Of a stretch of DNA of 64,000 nt, positions 34,269 to 43,738 are shown piece after piece. The position numbers were made by a program, and so were the translations under genes. Location of the stretch: assembly GCF_014171475.1 (NCBI RefSeq), contig NZ_CP048817.1:2418001-2482000 (forward strand). The letters are read 5' to 3'. The DNA is from Sphingomonas sp. So64.6b (GTDB lineage Bacteria > Pseudomonadota > Alphaproteobacteria > Sphingomonadales > Sphingomonadaceae). The notes beneath the pieces are model-generated. The model saw only the letters and a list, made by a program, of their open reading frames with translations, was not told the DNA's origin and did not search any database. Each line of letters starts with the position of its first letter. Within the stretch, counting starts at the first letter, position 1.

Positions 34269-35159
34269 TCAGGCGCGCGGATGCGCGTTGCGATAGACAT
34301 CAAGCAGATGCGCCGCATCGACCGCAGTGTAGATCTGGGTTGAACTGAGGCTGGCATGGCCGAGCAATTCCTGCAGCGACCGAAGATCCGCACCACGCCC
34401 AAGCAGATGCGTAGCGAAGCTGTGACGGAGTGCATGCGGCGTGGTGCGATCCGACAGGCCGAGCCGGCCACGCGCGGCGCGTACCGCACGGCGGATCAGC
34501 GTGGGGTCGAGCGGGCCGCCCCGCGCGCCGCGAAACAGCGCCTCGCTGCGCGCGATCGGCCAGGGGCATGAAGCGGCATAAGCCTCGATCGCTTCACGCA
34601 CCTGTGGCAGCAGCGGCACGATGCGGGTCTTGGCGCGCTTCCCCGTCACGCTGAGCGTCGCGCCGAGCGGCAGGATCGCGCCCGTAAGCCCGGCCGCCTC
34701 GCCGATCCGCAGCCCTGCGCCATAGAGAAGCAGCAGCACCGCCCAGTCACGTGCGCCGATCCAGGGTTCGGCCGCATTCTCCGCCACATCCTCGGCCAGC
34801 GATACCACCTCGTCGGGCGAGATCGGTCGCGGAATACCTTTCTTGACGCGTGGCCCCTTCAGGCGCGGCGTCGCCCCCTCCCCACCGGCAAAGGCGAGAA
34901 ACCCGCGCACCGCCGACAATTCGCGCGCGGCCGAGGCATTGCCCAGTCCCTCGCCGCGCCGGAATGCGAGATAGGCGCGCAGATCGGCGGCGCTGGTCTT
35001 GCCCAGCCGGCCGGCGGAAACGGTTTCGCCCCAATGCCCGGTCAGGAACGCCACCAGCCGATGCGCGGTCGCGACATAGGCGCGCACGGTATGCGCCGAG
35101 CGCCGGCGATTCTGTGCGAGGTGATCGCTCCAGGCAAGGATCGCCGCCTGCATCGCCAT
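34269..35159 (-). CDS. xerC: Tyrosine recombinase XerC
   Basis: 296 residues. Resolves chromosome dimers at dif with XerD. The SAM-like core-binding domain is residues 1-100; the catalytic domain has Arg151 (GAGLRIGEA), Lys174 region (TGKRAKTR), His242/Arg245 (PHALRHSFATHLL), His268 (LLGHAS) and nucleophile Tyr277 (STQIYTAV). The length and the tail (LLDVYRNAHPRA) match the XerC branch and not phage integrases. Its ATG abuts the TAA of the upstream gene with no spacer. Confidence 0.92.
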   Translation of the reverse strand: MAMQAAILAWSDHLAQNRRRSAHTVRAYVATAHRLVAFLTGHWGETVSAGRLGKTSAADLRAYLAFRRGEGLGNASAARELSAVRGFLAFAGGEGATPRLKGPRVKKGIPRPISPDEVVSLAEDVAENAAEPWIGARDWAVLLLLYGAGLRIGEAAGLTGAILPLGATLSVTGKRAKTRIVPLLPQVREAIEAYAASCPWPIARSEALFRGARGGPLDPTLIRRAVRAARGRLGLSDRTTPHALRHSFATHLLGRGADLRSLQELLGHASLSSTQIYTAVDAAHLLDVYRNAHPRA

Positions 35160-35648
35160 TTATGCCGGAACGATCATCACCTTGACGCTGTCCGCGGCGA
35201 TCCCGGCGAGTTGCAGCGCGTAAAGGCCCTTGGCGAGATTGAAGTCGACGATCTTGCGGATCCCGGTACAGGCCGGCCCGTGCCCGTGCGCGGCGGAGGT
35301 CAGCGCCTTGCCCCGCGAGACGACATCGACCCAGGCGCCGCTGCCCAGCCCGACCTTGTAGATGCCGGTCCGCGGAATCGCGAAATAGGCGATCGCCGAT
35401 TTGCCGGGACGCGTCGATGGCCCGCCGCTGGCCCATTTCATCGTCGCCGGATCGACCGCGACCGCGATAAAGGGGGTGCCGACGGTCAATTCCTTAACAT
35501 CCTTTGACGGCGGCTGGTTCCATTTGGCGAACGCGGGCGGCAGATCACCCTGGCGAACGCAGACGACCTCCTGTTTCTCCGCCGGCTTTGGCATGGTGTG
35601 CGGCGGAGCGGCAGCCTGGGCGAGCAGGAGAAGGGTGAACAGCGGCAC
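35160..35648 (-). CDS. Secreted protein of unknown function, upstream of xerC
   Basis: 162 residues from a GTG at 35648, with AGGAG 9 nt upstream; the frame is open to 35687 but the GTG gives a clean signal peptide (VPLFTLLLLAQAAA). A short Pro/Lys linker precedes a domain of about 120 residues with KWASGGPSTRPGKSAIAYFAIPRTGIYKVGLGSGAWVDVVSRG, which looks like a beta-sandwich binding domain. Two cysteines (VVCVRQ, GPACTGI) may form a disulfide. The family is not recognised. It runs into xerC with zero spacing. Confidence 0.65.
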   Translation of the reverse strand: MPLFTLLLLAQAAAPPHTMPKPAEKQEVVCVRQGDLPPAFAKWNQPPSKDVKELTVGTPFIAVAVDPATMKWASGGPSTRPGKSAIAYFAIPRTGIYKVGLGSGAWVDVVSRGKALTSAAHGHGPACTGIRKIVDFNLAKGLYALQLAGIAADSVKVMIVPA

Positions 35649-35716
35649 GAGTGGAACTCCTGGAACATGAGCGTCGTCCCTTTCCACTAGCGCGCTTGAA
35701 AGCCATATGCACCTGT

Positions 35717-37888
35717 ATGTCGTCCCGCGCTCGCGTCCTTGTGCTCAATTCCGCCCTTGGCCCGCTGGATTACCGCGTCCCACACGGGATGAACGTCGTG
35801 CCGGGCTCAATCGTCGTCGCCCCACTCGGCCCGCGCCAGTTGCTTGGCGTGGTGTGGGAACCGGAGCGGATGCCGTCCGATGCCGAGGTCGGCGACAATC
35901 GCCTGCGCAATCTGGTCGGCGTGGTCGATGTACCGCCGCTCGCCGATCCGTTGCGGCGGCTGGTCGAATGGACCGCCGATTATTATCTCGCGCCGCCTGC
36001 CTCGGTGGTGCGCATGGCGATGCCTTCCTCCTCCGCGCTGGAAGGTGCGCGTACCGTTACCGAATATCGCGCGACCGGGCTGGTGCCCGACCGGATGACG
36101 CCGCAGCGCGAACAGGCGCTGGAACGGATCGGTGATCGTCAGGGGCTGGTGCGCGAACTGGCGTTAGCGGCCGATGTCTCGGACGCGGTGATCCGCGGTC
36201 TGGTCAAGACCGGCGCGATCGAAGCGATCGAAGTCGATATCGACAGTCCCTATCCCTTGCCCGATCCCGATTTCGGCCAACCTGCCTTGTCAGGCGACCA
36301 GCGTGCGGCATCCGAAATACTGGTCGCCAATGTCGCCGCGCGCACTTTTCAGCCGACGTTGCTCGACGGCGTCACTGGCTCCGGCAAGACAGAGGTCTAT
36401 TTCGAAGCGATCGCCGCTGCGATCCGCGACGGGCGGCAGACACTGGTCCTACTGCCCGAGATCGCACTGACCGAGCCATTCCTGCAGCGCTTCACCGCGC
36501 GCTTCGGCTGCGAGCCGGTCGCCTGGCATTCCGGCCTGCGCAGCTCGCAACGGCGACGCGCCTGGCGCGCCATCGCCAGCGGCCAGGCGCTGGTCACCGT
36601 CGGCGCGCGGTCGGCATTGTTCCTGCCCTATGCCAATCTCGGCCTGATCGTGGTCGATGAGGCACATGAGACGAGCTTCAAGCAGGAAGAGGGCGTCCAT
36701 TATCACGCGCGCGACGTGGCGGTGATGCGCGGGTTGTTCGAGCAATGCCCGGTGATCCTCGCCTCCGCCACGCCGGCGATCGAGACGCGCCAGCAAGTCG
36801 CGCTCGGCCGCTATGCCGAACTCAAGCTGCCCGGCCGCTGGGGTGCGGCAGAGATGCCGGCGATCGAGGCAATCGACCTGATCGCCGAACCGCCCGAGCG
36901 TGGCCGCTGGATCGCGCCGCGCCTGGTGCGCGCGATGCAGGAGACGCTTGAGCGGCGTGAACAGGTATTGCTGTTCCTCAACCGGCGCGGCTTTGCGCCG
37001 CTGACCCTGTGCCGGACCTGCGGACATCGCTTCCAATGCCCGAATTGCACCGCCTGGATGGTCGAGCACCGCCTCGTCAGGCGCCTCGCCTGTCACCATT
37101 GCGGTCATGTCGAGCCGGTGCCCCGCGCATGCCCCGAATGCGCCAACGAGGACACGCTGGTTGCAGTCGGCCCAGGCGTCGAGCGTATCGCCGACGAAGT
37201 CGCGGCGCTGTTCCCAGATGCGAAGACCGCAGTCGTCACCTCCGACACGATCTGGTCGCCGGCCAAGGCGGCCGAGTTCGTCCACCGCATGGAGGCGCAC
37301 GACATCGACATCGTCGTCGGCACGCAGTTGGTGACCAAAGGATATCACTTCCCCAATCTGACGCTGGTCGGGGTGATCGATGCCGATCTCGGCCTCAATG
37401 GCGGCGACCTGCGCGCGGCGGAACGGACCTTCCAGCAGATCATGCAGGTGTCGGGTCGCGCCGGTCGCGGCGCAAAACCGGGCCATGTCTATATCCAGAC
37501 GCACAGCCCCGACGCAGCGGTGATGCGCGCGCTGATCACCGGCGATGCCGAGGCATTCTACGAAGCTGAAACCGAGTCCCGCCGCGAGGCCGGCGCACCG
37601 CCATTCGGACGCTTTGCCGGGATCGTCGTGTCGAGCGAAGACAAGGCGGCGGCGCATGAGATCGCTATATTGATCGGCCGTACCGCGCCGAAGATCGAGG
37701 GCATGGAAGTCTATGGCCCTGCCCCCGCCCCGCTCGCCATGCTGCGCGGACGGCACCGGCAACGGCTGCTGGTCCATGCCCGCCGCGCGCTCGACGTGCA
37801 GGACGTGATCCGCGACTGGCTGGGCAAGCTCGACTGGCCGTCAAAGGTGCGCGTAACGGTCGATATCGATCCCTATAGTTTCGTCTAG
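35717..37888 (+). CDS. priA: Primosomal replication protein N' (replication-restart helicase)
   Basis: 723 residues from the ATG at 35717 (MSSRARVLVLNSALGPLDYRVP, the 3'-DNA-binding domain). Reloads the replisome at collapsed forks. Walker A is [15 protein letters not shown], the DEAH-type box VVDEAHETSFKQ, and eight zinc-binding cysteines follow (CRTCGHRFQCPNC, then CHHCG and CPEC). The helicase motif GTQLVTKGYHFPNLTLVGVIDAD and GRAGRG are intact. Full length. In many Alphaproteobacteria priA lies just upstream of atpH; here about 11 kb of other genes intervene. Confidence 0.96.
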   Translation: MSSRARVLVLNSALGPLDYRVPHGMNVVPGSIVVAPLGPRQLLGVVWEPERMPSDAEVGDNRLRNLVGVVDVPPLADPLRRLVEWTADYYLAPPASVVRMAMPSSSALEGARTVTEYRATGLVPDRMTPQREQALERIGDRQGLVRELALAADVSDAVIRGLVKTGAIEAIEVDIDSPYPLPDPDFGQPALSGDQRAASEILVANVAARTFQPTLLDGVTGSGKTEVYFEAIAAAIRDGRQTLVLLPEIALTEPFLQRFTARFGCEPVAWHSGLRSSQRRRAWRAIASGQALVTVGARSALFLPYANLGLIVVDEAHETSFKQEEGVHYHARDVAVMRGLFEQCPVILASATPAIETRQQVALGRYAELKLPGRWGAAEMPAIEAIDLIAEPPERGRWIAPRLVRAMQETLERREQVLLFLNRRGFAPLTLCRTCGHRFQCPNCTAWMVEHRLVRRLACHHCGHVEPVPRACPECANEDTLVAVGPGVERIADEVAALFPDAKTAVVTSDTIWSPAKAAEFVHRMEAHDIDIVVGTQLVTKGYHFPNLTLVGVIDADLGLNGGDLRAAERTFQQIMQVSGRAGRGAKPGHVYIQTHSPDAAVMRALITGDAEAFYEAETESRREAGAPPFGRFAGIVVSSEDKAAAHEIAILIGRTAPKIEGMEVYGPAPAPLAMLRGRHRQRLLVHARRALDVQDVIRDWLGKLDWPSKVRVTVDIDPYSFV

Positions 37889-37946
37889 CGGCGCTTGCCC
37901 GATTGGCCAGCCTTCGTCAGACAGTGCTGAGGGGGAGATCGGTTGC

Positions 37947-39515
37947 ATGTTCAATAGCATGGTCAAAGTAACGATAACGCTGGCGGCCGCAACGCTGCTG
38001 GCACACCCGGCGGCGGCCGGCTGGCTTCAGGCGCGTTCGAAGCATTTCATCATCTACAGCCAGGGCAGTGAACCGACCCTGCGTGAATTTGCCACACGGA
38101 TCGAGGCGCTCGACGCATCGCTCCGCATGATCAGCAACAGCTCAGACCGGGAGGGTATCGAATCTAACCCGGTGACCATTTTCATCATGCCCAGTATCGC
38201 TGCCATACGATCGATCTACGGCGAGAAAGGCAGCCAGATTGCGGGCTTTTATGTCCCCCGTGTTGAAGGATCTGTGGCGTTCACACCGGCCAAGACCGAC
38301 CAAGGCGGCGGCATGAATCGCGGGGGCAATCCCTTCTCGCCAAGTGTGGTGCTGTACCATGAATATGGGCATCATTTCCTGCTCGGCAATTTCTCGGTCG
38401 CTTATCCCGCATGGTTTAGTGAAGGCTATGCGGAAGTCGTTTCGACGACGTCCTTCAACAAGGACAATAGTGAGATCATGCTTGGCCTCCCCGCCAACCA
38501 TCGCGCTTATACGCTGTTCCATGGCAAGGCATTGTCGGTCGAACAGCTGCTCGCCTCTTCCAATCAACGCATGAACGACGAACAGGTCGCGGATCTTTAC
38601 GCCCGGGGCTGGCTGATCACTCATTATGTCATGTTCAACCGCGAGCGCGCCGACAAATTTTCTTCTTATATCAAAGCTTTGAACAAAGGCACACCAAGCC
38701 TTGAGGCTGCGCGCGCCGCATTCGGCGATCTCAAGGCGTTCGACAAAGATCTGCAGCGTTACATGGATGGACGCTTGCCCGGGTTCAGGTTTCCCCTGAA
38801 GACGAGCGACCTGCCGGCGATCACCATCCAGCCACTCAGCGAAGGGGCCGATGCAATGATGGCCAGCCGCATGCGCTCGACGCGTGGCGTTGACACGGCG
38901 CGTGCGGCCAAGGTCTTCGCACAGGGTATGCAAATCGGCGCGCGCTACCCGGACGATCCAGTGGTGCAAGCATGGCTTGCCGAAATGGCCTATGACGCAG
39001 ACGATGACGCCGCGGCGGCTGCGGCCGCCGATCGGGCATTGGCCAAGGATCCCAAATCGATCCAGGCCCTGCTGTACAAGGCCCGCGTGCTGCTGCGTCA
39101 GGCCAAGAAGGCGAACGCCGATGCCAAGGCCTGGACGGCCGCGCGAAGCTGGATCGTCAAGGCCAATCGGGTCGATCCAGACGTCGCGGCGACACTTGCT
39201 TTATTTTACAGCAGTTTCCTGATGCAGGACACGACACCGAGCGCGTCCGCCGTTGCGGGACTGGAGCGCGCCTTCGAGCTCGTTCCCCAAGATCCGGGCT
39301 TGCGTTTCATGCTCGCTCGGCAGGAGATCAAGGACAGCAAGATCGATCTGGCGCGCAGTCTGCTCTCACCCCTTGCCTATGACCCCCATGCGTCAAGCGG
39401 CAGCCCGGTCGTCAAATTGTTGGCCGACCTCACCGCCGGGAAGCATGGTCAACAAGCTCTGCAGGCCTTCGATGCCGCCGTCGCAAAACAAGGAGAGCCG
39501 GCCAAAACCGATTGA
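37947..39515 (+). CDS. Secreted gluzincin-type metalloprotease with TPR-like tail
   Basis: 522 residues with GGGGGAG upstream and a signal peptide (cleavage after about PAAAG). The zinc site is HEYGH (138-142) with the third ligand Glu160 in WFSEGYAEV, the DUF1570/gluzincin-like spacing. The region from about 290 to 515 is helical with TPR-type repeats (AWLAEMAYDADDDAAAAAAADRALAKDPKSIQALLYKARVLL). It probably cleaves a peptide or envelope protein in the periplasm, with the TPR tail binding a partner. The next gene is a second envelope protease, perhaps co-transcribed. Confidence 0.82.
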   Translation: MFNSMVKVTITLAAATLLAHPAAAGWLQARSKHFIIYSQGSEPTLREFATRIEALDASLRMISNSSDREGIESNPVTIFIMPSIAAIRSIYGEKGSQIAGFYVPRVEGSVAFTPAKTDQGGGMNRGGNPFSPSVVLYHEYGHHFLLGNFSVAYPAWFSEGYAEVVSTTSFNKDNSEIMLGLPANHRAYTLFHGKALSVEQLLASSNQRMNDEQVADLYARGWLITHYVMFNRERADKFSSYIKALNKGTPSLEAARAAFGDLKAFDKDLQRYMDGRLPGFRFPLKTSDLPAITIQPLSEGADAMMASRMRSTRGVDTARAAKVFAQGMQIGARYPDDPVVQAWLAEMAYDADDDAAAAAAADRALAKDPKSIQALLYKARVLLRQAKKANADAKAWTAARSWIVKANRVDPDVAATLALFYSSFLMQDTTPSASAVAGLERAFELVPQDPGLRFMLARQEIKDSKIDLARSLLSPLAYDPHASSGSPVVKLLADLTAGKHGQQALQAFDAAVAKQGEPAKTD

Positions 39516-39639
39516 TGCGCAAGCAATCATCTCCGGTTTTCGTTCTGCCCGCAAATTCACGCAGCGTCCTGCTTGTCGACTTGAACCGTGCGGGCTTTGC
39601 TGAGACAAGCGCCGGATGCTCTCACGCGGAACCGATATT

Positions 39640-41148
39640 ATGGCGCGATTGCTCCTCCTTGTGCTGCTGCTCATGTCGCTCCCAGCCCCGGCGCATGCCG
39701 ACGACATCTCCGCCTCGGCGCGCGGGGTGGTGCGGGTCGTGACGATCGCGGTGGTCGATGAGAAGGTGGTCGATTTCGGCCATGGCAGCGGCTTTGCCGT
39801 CGCGCCAAACCGGGTCGTTACCAACGCGCATGTCGTCGAGCTCGCCGCGCGCTATCCCGACAATGTCGTGGTCGGGATCGTGCCGTCGGAGGGCGACAAA
39901 TCCTATGAGGGCAAGGTCATCGCGCTCGATGCGGCGCGCGACCTCGCGCTGATCGAGTTCAAGGGCGTGAACCTGTCGACGCTCGCGCTTTATACCGGGC
40001 CGGTCGATGAAGGCGGGTCGGTGACTGCGCTGGGGTATCCCGGCAATGTCGACATCGCGACCGCGCGATCGGCCGCCGACTATATCCGCCCGCTCTCGCC
40101 GGTGCGGTCGGAAGGCGTGTTCTCCGGGCGGCGTATGCTGACCGATATCCAGGTGCTGCTGCACACGGCGAGCATCGCGCGGGGTAATTCGGGCGGACCG
40201 CTGCTTGATCCGTGCGGGCGCGTGGTCGGCGTGAATTCCGCGCTGACCAAAAGCGAAGAAGGCGATTCGAGCTTCGGCTTCGCGATCGCCGATACCGAGC
40301 TGATGGCCTTCCTGCGTGCCGCCAAACAGCCCTATGCCGCAGTCGGCGTGCCCTGCACGAGCATTGCCGATCGGTTGCGCCAGGATAGCGATGCCGACGC
40401 GCGCGCCGTCGCGGATGCGCAGAGCGCGAAGCTCGACGCGGCGGGCAAGGCGGCGGCAGCGCGCGAGCAGGCGCTGATCAAGGCGCGGGCCGAGGCGGCG
40501 CGGAGCAGCGAGAATTACATGGCGATCGCCGCGGTGCTGCTGGTGCTCGGCGCGCTCTTGATCGGCGGCGCGGGCATGCTCGAACTGCGCGGCGAGCGAC
40601 GTGGCGCGATCTGGGCGGCGAGCGGCGGCGGCGTGCTGCTGGTCGCGGCGGTCATCATATTCCTGGTGCGGCCGTCGGGCGAAGTTACCCTGCCCGACGC
40701 GGTCGCGACAGCGGAACCGGTGGCGGTCAACAGCGATGCCGCGATCGGCAAGCTGGTGTGCACCGTCGTGCCCGAGCGCAGTCGCGTGACCGTGTCCTCG
40801 ACTGAAGATGTGAAGCTCGACTGGGGTGACGGCGGGTGCATGAACGGGCGCACCCAATATGCCGAGAATGGCAGCAGATGGGACCGCATCCTGGTCCCCG
40901 CCGAGGAGCAGACCGTGTCGATCCTGCAGTTCGATCCGGCGACGCGGGTCTATTCGAACACGCGTTACCTGCTTTCCGCCGGGCAAATGGATGCAGCGCG
41001 GAAAGTCCGCTCGCAAGTCACGGTCAAGGCGTGTTCGCCCGATATCGGCGCGCGTGCCAATCTGTCGAGCCAGCAGGCGGCGATCCGTGCTGCACTGCCG
41101 CCCTATCCCAATGAGAAGATCGTCTATTCCTGCAAATCGGGCGAGTGA
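39640..41148 (+). CDS. Membrane-anchored trypsin-like serine protease
   Basis: 502 residues from the ATG at 39640 (an ATG at 39616 is possible). Signal peptide MARLLLLVLLLMSLPAPAHA. The catalytic triad of an S1-type protease is visible: His64 (VVTNAHVVEL), Asp101 (ARDLALIEF) and Ser184 (ARGNSGGPLLD). No PDZ domain follows; instead a coiled-coil stretch (about 240-290) leads to two transmembrane helices (about 292-313 and 322-341) and a C-terminal domain with several Cys. The protease would lie in the periplasm. This layout differs from DegP/DegS and is unusual. Confidence 0.85.
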   Translation: MARLLLLVLLLMSLPAPAHADDISASARGVVRVVTIAVVDEKVVDFGHGSGFAVAPNRVVTNAHVVELAARYPDNVVVGIVPSEGDKSYEGKVIALDAARDLALIEFKGVNLSTLALYTGPVDEGGSVTALGYPGNVDIATARSAADYIRPLSPVRSEGVFSGRRMLTDIQVLLHTASIARGNSGGPLLDPCGRVVGVNSALTKSEEGDSSFGFAIADTELMAFLRAAKQPYAAVGVPCTSIADRLRQDSDADARAVADAQSAKLDAAGKAAAAREQALIKARAEAARSSENYMAIAAVLLVLGALLIGGAGMLELRGERRGAIWAASGGGVLLVAAVIIFLVRPSGEVTLPDAVATAEPVAVNSDAAIGKLVCTVVPERSRVTVSSTEDVKLDWGDGGCMNGRTQYAENGSRWDRILVPAEEQTVSILQFDPATRVYSNTRYLLSAGQMDAARKVRSQVTVKACSPDIGARANLSSQQAAIRAALPPYPNEKIVYSCKSGE

Positions 41149-42032
41149 ACCAGCTTCGAGCGAAGCCAGAATGGCGCGACGAAGCGACCGCGACGATGCG
41201 CGATGACGAGCAGCGCGATACCGAATGCAGTGCACACGATGATCGCGGGTAAGGAAGCTTCGGGGCCAAAGGCACGGCCGGTCAGCCATTCGGGTCCGGA
41301 GACGACCGGTTTGAGCACCCCATCGACCGCGCCGCCCGAGACGGGAAAGCCGTAAATGCCGCCTTGGGTAAAATTCCACGCCGCATGAAGGCCGATCGCC
41401 GCCCATAGTCGGCGGGTGATCATGTACAACGCTGCGAGCATGATCCCAGCCTCAAGCGCGATCGCGATCGCCGGCAACAGGCCGGAATTCTGATTGCCTA
41501 GATGCCCGGCGCCAAACAGGACGGCAGAGATGATCAACGCGATCCAACTGCCCAGCGATGATTCCACGATCCGGAAGATCAAGCCGCGCACGATGATCTC
41601 CTCGACCACGCCCGACGTGATCGACAACGCAAGCACGGGAATCAGTACAGTGACAGGATTCAGCCCGACGACGCGATAGCCACCCATCGCGGCAATGATG
41701 CCAGCCACGACGGTGAATAGCAGGACGCCGCCGAGCAGACCGCCACCAAGCTCCTTTGCCCAACCCCTGGCGCCGAATTCCGCAACGCCGTCGCGCCGCT
41801 CGACGAAGCGCACGAAGATCGCATAGACGACCATCGCCAGCCCAGCCGCGCATACGGCGATCAGCACTCCGGTCCAGGCCTGCTTGGGAATGGCGAGAAA
41901 ATAGGCGAGCCGATAAATCGCAATTTGCGACCCGAGGACGAGCGTCATGCCGATCCCCAGCAGCACGAGCGGGAAATGCACGATCCGCCAGACGATGCTG
42001 TTCGGCGGCGTGTTCGGTAGTGTCGGTTCCAT
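41124..42032 (-). CDS. CPBP-family intramembrane metalloprotease
   Basis: 302 residues from the ATG at 42032 (MEPTLPNTPPN). About eight hydrophobic helices. The CPBP/Abi catalytic motifs are present: SGVVEEIIVRGLIFRI (EExxxR), LFGAGHLGNQNS (the FxxxH motif) and LWAAIGLHAAWNFTQG (HxxxN). Such enzymes are relatives of the CaaX protease Rce1 and of bacteriocin-immunity proteins. The last 25 nt overlap the end of the serine protease gene in convergent orientation. Substrate unknown. Confidence 0.9.
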   Translation of the reverse strand: MEPTLPNTPPNSIVWRIVHFPLVLLGIGMTLVLGSQIAIYRLAYFLAIPKQAWTGVLIAVCAAGLAMVVYAIFVRFVERRDGVAEFGARGWAKELGGGLLGGVLLFTVVAGIIAAMGGYRVVGLNPVTVLIPVLALSITSGVVEEIIVRGLIFRIVESSLGSWIALIISAVLFGAGHLGNQNSGLLPAIAIALEAGIMLAALYMITRRLWAAIGLHAAWNFTQGGIYGFPVSGGAVDGVLKPVVSGPEWLTGRAFGPEASLPAIIVCTAFGIALLVIAHRRGRFVAPFWLRSKLVHSPDLQE

Positions 42033-42092
42033 GGCGTCCCCCCTTTTATGTCGCCAGCCTAACCGGCCCCGGCGGCGGCGCAAGGGGTGAGG

Positions 42093-42560
42093 TCAGCCGC
42101 GATCGATCCGCGCGGCGAAGCAGCCGGCGGCCGCGTTGTGCGCCTGGAGATAGGCGATGTCGGGATCGGCGAAGAGTTCGCGGATGCGTTCATCGGCATC
42201 GCCGTCCAGCGCCAGGTTGGCGTCGCGCAGCATGCCCGCCGCGTCGAACGCGCGGAAGGCGAGCCGGCGGTTGGCGAACACCGCCGGCAGGCTGTCATGC
42301 AACTCGGCCGGGGCCAGCGCGCTTTCCCGCACATAGATCGCATAGCTGTTGCGGAACGGCGTCGCGGCCTTGTGATCCTCATAGTTGAGTAGCAGTAAGG
42401 TCTCGCCGGGTTCGGCATCCTCGAGCGTGACACGGCACGGATAGCCGGGTTTGTGGTCAGCGCGAACTCGCACCACGCCCTGTTCGGCCAGTTCGGCGTC
42501 GCTGCGCCCGAACAAGGCTGCGAACTCGTCGAGCGGCAAGCCGGAAATACGATAAGTCAT
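42093..42560 (-). CDS. DUF1203-family protein coupled to ada
   Basis: 155 residues from the ATG at 42560, which overlaps the ada stop (TGATG). The sequence (TYRISGLPLDEFAALFGRSDAEL, KPGYPCRVTLEDAEPGETLLLLNYEDH, TPFRNSYAIYVRE) matches DUF1203. Function unknown; small cytoplasmic, with a C-terminal HNAAAGCFAARI motif whose Cys and His could be functional. Translational coupling with ada suggests a part in the alkylation response, or simple hitchhiking. Confidence 0.85.
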   Translation of the reverse strand: MTYRISGLPLDEFAALFGRSDAELAEQGVVRVRADHKPGYPCRVTLEDAEPGETLLLLNYEDHKAATPFRNSYAIYVRESALAPAELHDSLPAVFANRRLAFRAFDAAGMLRDANLALDGDADERIRELFADPDIAYLQAHNAAAGCFAARIDRG

Positions 42561-43615
42561 CACTCGACTCCTTCACGATTGCGCAGCACGACCTTGCGGT
42601 CGATGCCATAGGCGTAGCCGCCCATACTGCCATCGGCGCGCTGGGCGCGGTGGCACGGGATGACCACCGCGACCTGGTTGGCGCCGCACGCAGTGCCCGC
42701 CGCTCGCACCGCCCGCGGATTGCCGGCGATCGTCGCGAGCTCGGTATAGGTGCGCGTCTCGCCGACCGGAATCTGGCGGAGCGCTTGCCACACCGCCTCC
42801 TGGAACGCGGTGCCCTGCACGTCGAGCGGCAGATCCTGGTCGCGATCGGGCGATTCGACGCTGGCGACGACACGCGCGGCGAGATCGGCGAGCGCGTTGC
42901 CGCCGGGCACGATCTCGGCATTGGGGAAGCGTTCCCGCAGCGCCTCTTCACCCTCGTCGAACGACACGCGGCACAGCCCCTTGTCGGTCGCGGCGACGAG
43001 CATCGCGCCAAGACTGGTATCGGCGATGGTCCAGCGGATCGTCACCCCTGCCCCGCCGCGTTTCCATGCGCTCGGCGTCATGCCGAGCCGCTTGGCGCCG
43101 CCTTCGTAAAAGCGACTTGGGGCGGAATAACCGGCCTCGTAGATCGCTTCAGTGACGGTCGCCTCCTCGGTCAGCGCGCGAGCGGCACGTTGCGCGCGCA
43201 GGCCACGGGCATAGGCGGCAGGTGTGACGCCGGTCGCGCGCTTGAACAGGCGGTGGAAATGATGCGGCGCATAACCGACCTGCGCAGCGAGATCGTCGAG
43301 CGCGACGACATCCTCCGCCGCCTCGATCAGCGCGACGGCGCGAGCGACAGCGACCCGGTCGCGGCCGACCTCATCAGGCTTGCAGCGCAGGCAGGCGCGG
43401 AACCCCGCCGCGCGCGCCTCGGCGGCGGTGCGATAGAATTGCACATTTTCGCGCTTGGGATGCCGCGCGGGGCAGCTCGGCTTACAATAGATGCCGGTGC
43501 TGGTCACCGCGCCGACGAAGCGGCCGTCATGATTGCGGTCGCGGGCGCTGAATGCCGCCCAGGCGATATCGGGATCGATGGCGAGTTGCTCTGTCATGCC
43601 ATCGATATAGGCCAT
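42560..43615 (-). CDS. ada: Ada: methylphosphotriester-sensing activator and O6-methylguanine-DNA methyltransferase
   Basis: 351 residues from the ATG at 43615 (GGGTGG upstream; an ATG at 43597 is possible). Domain order: zinc/methyl-acceptor domain with Cys44, Cys48 (GIYCKPSCPAR), Cys75 and Cys78 (ACLRCKP); AraC-type helix-turn-helix pair at about 95-185 (LAAQVGYAPHHFHRLFKRATG, EAIYEAGYSAPSRFYEG); and the MGMT domain with active Cys in VVIPCHRAQ. Methylation of the zinc Cys turns Ada into an activator; the MGMT half repairs O6-methylguanine. DUF1203 follows with overlap. Confidence 0.96.
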   Translation of the reverse strand: MAYIDGMTEQLAIDPDIAWAAFSARDRNHDGRFVGAVTSTGIYCKPSCPARHPKRENVQFYRTAAEARAAGFRACLRCKPDEVGRDRVAVARAVALIEAAEDVVALDDLAAQVGYAPHHFHRLFKRATGVTPAAYARGLRAQRAARALTEEATVTEAIYEAGYSAPSRFYEGGAKRLGMTPSAWKRGGAGVTIRWTIADTSLGAMLVAATDKGLCRVSFDEGEEALRERFPNAEIVPGGNALADLAARVVASVESPDRDQDLPLDVQGTAFQEAVWQALRQIPVGETRTYTELATIAGNPRAVRAAGTACGANQVAVVIPCHRAQRADGSMGGYAYGIDRKVVLRNREGVE

Positions 43616-43738
43616 GACACGCCACCCGACATCCCGTGGCTTGCGGCCAAAGTCGATCGCGGCAAATGCTTGACTCGGCAGCAAAACCACAGTTGTTTTA
43701 CGGCATGGCCAACTGGCCGCCAACGCCGGGGGGCCGCC

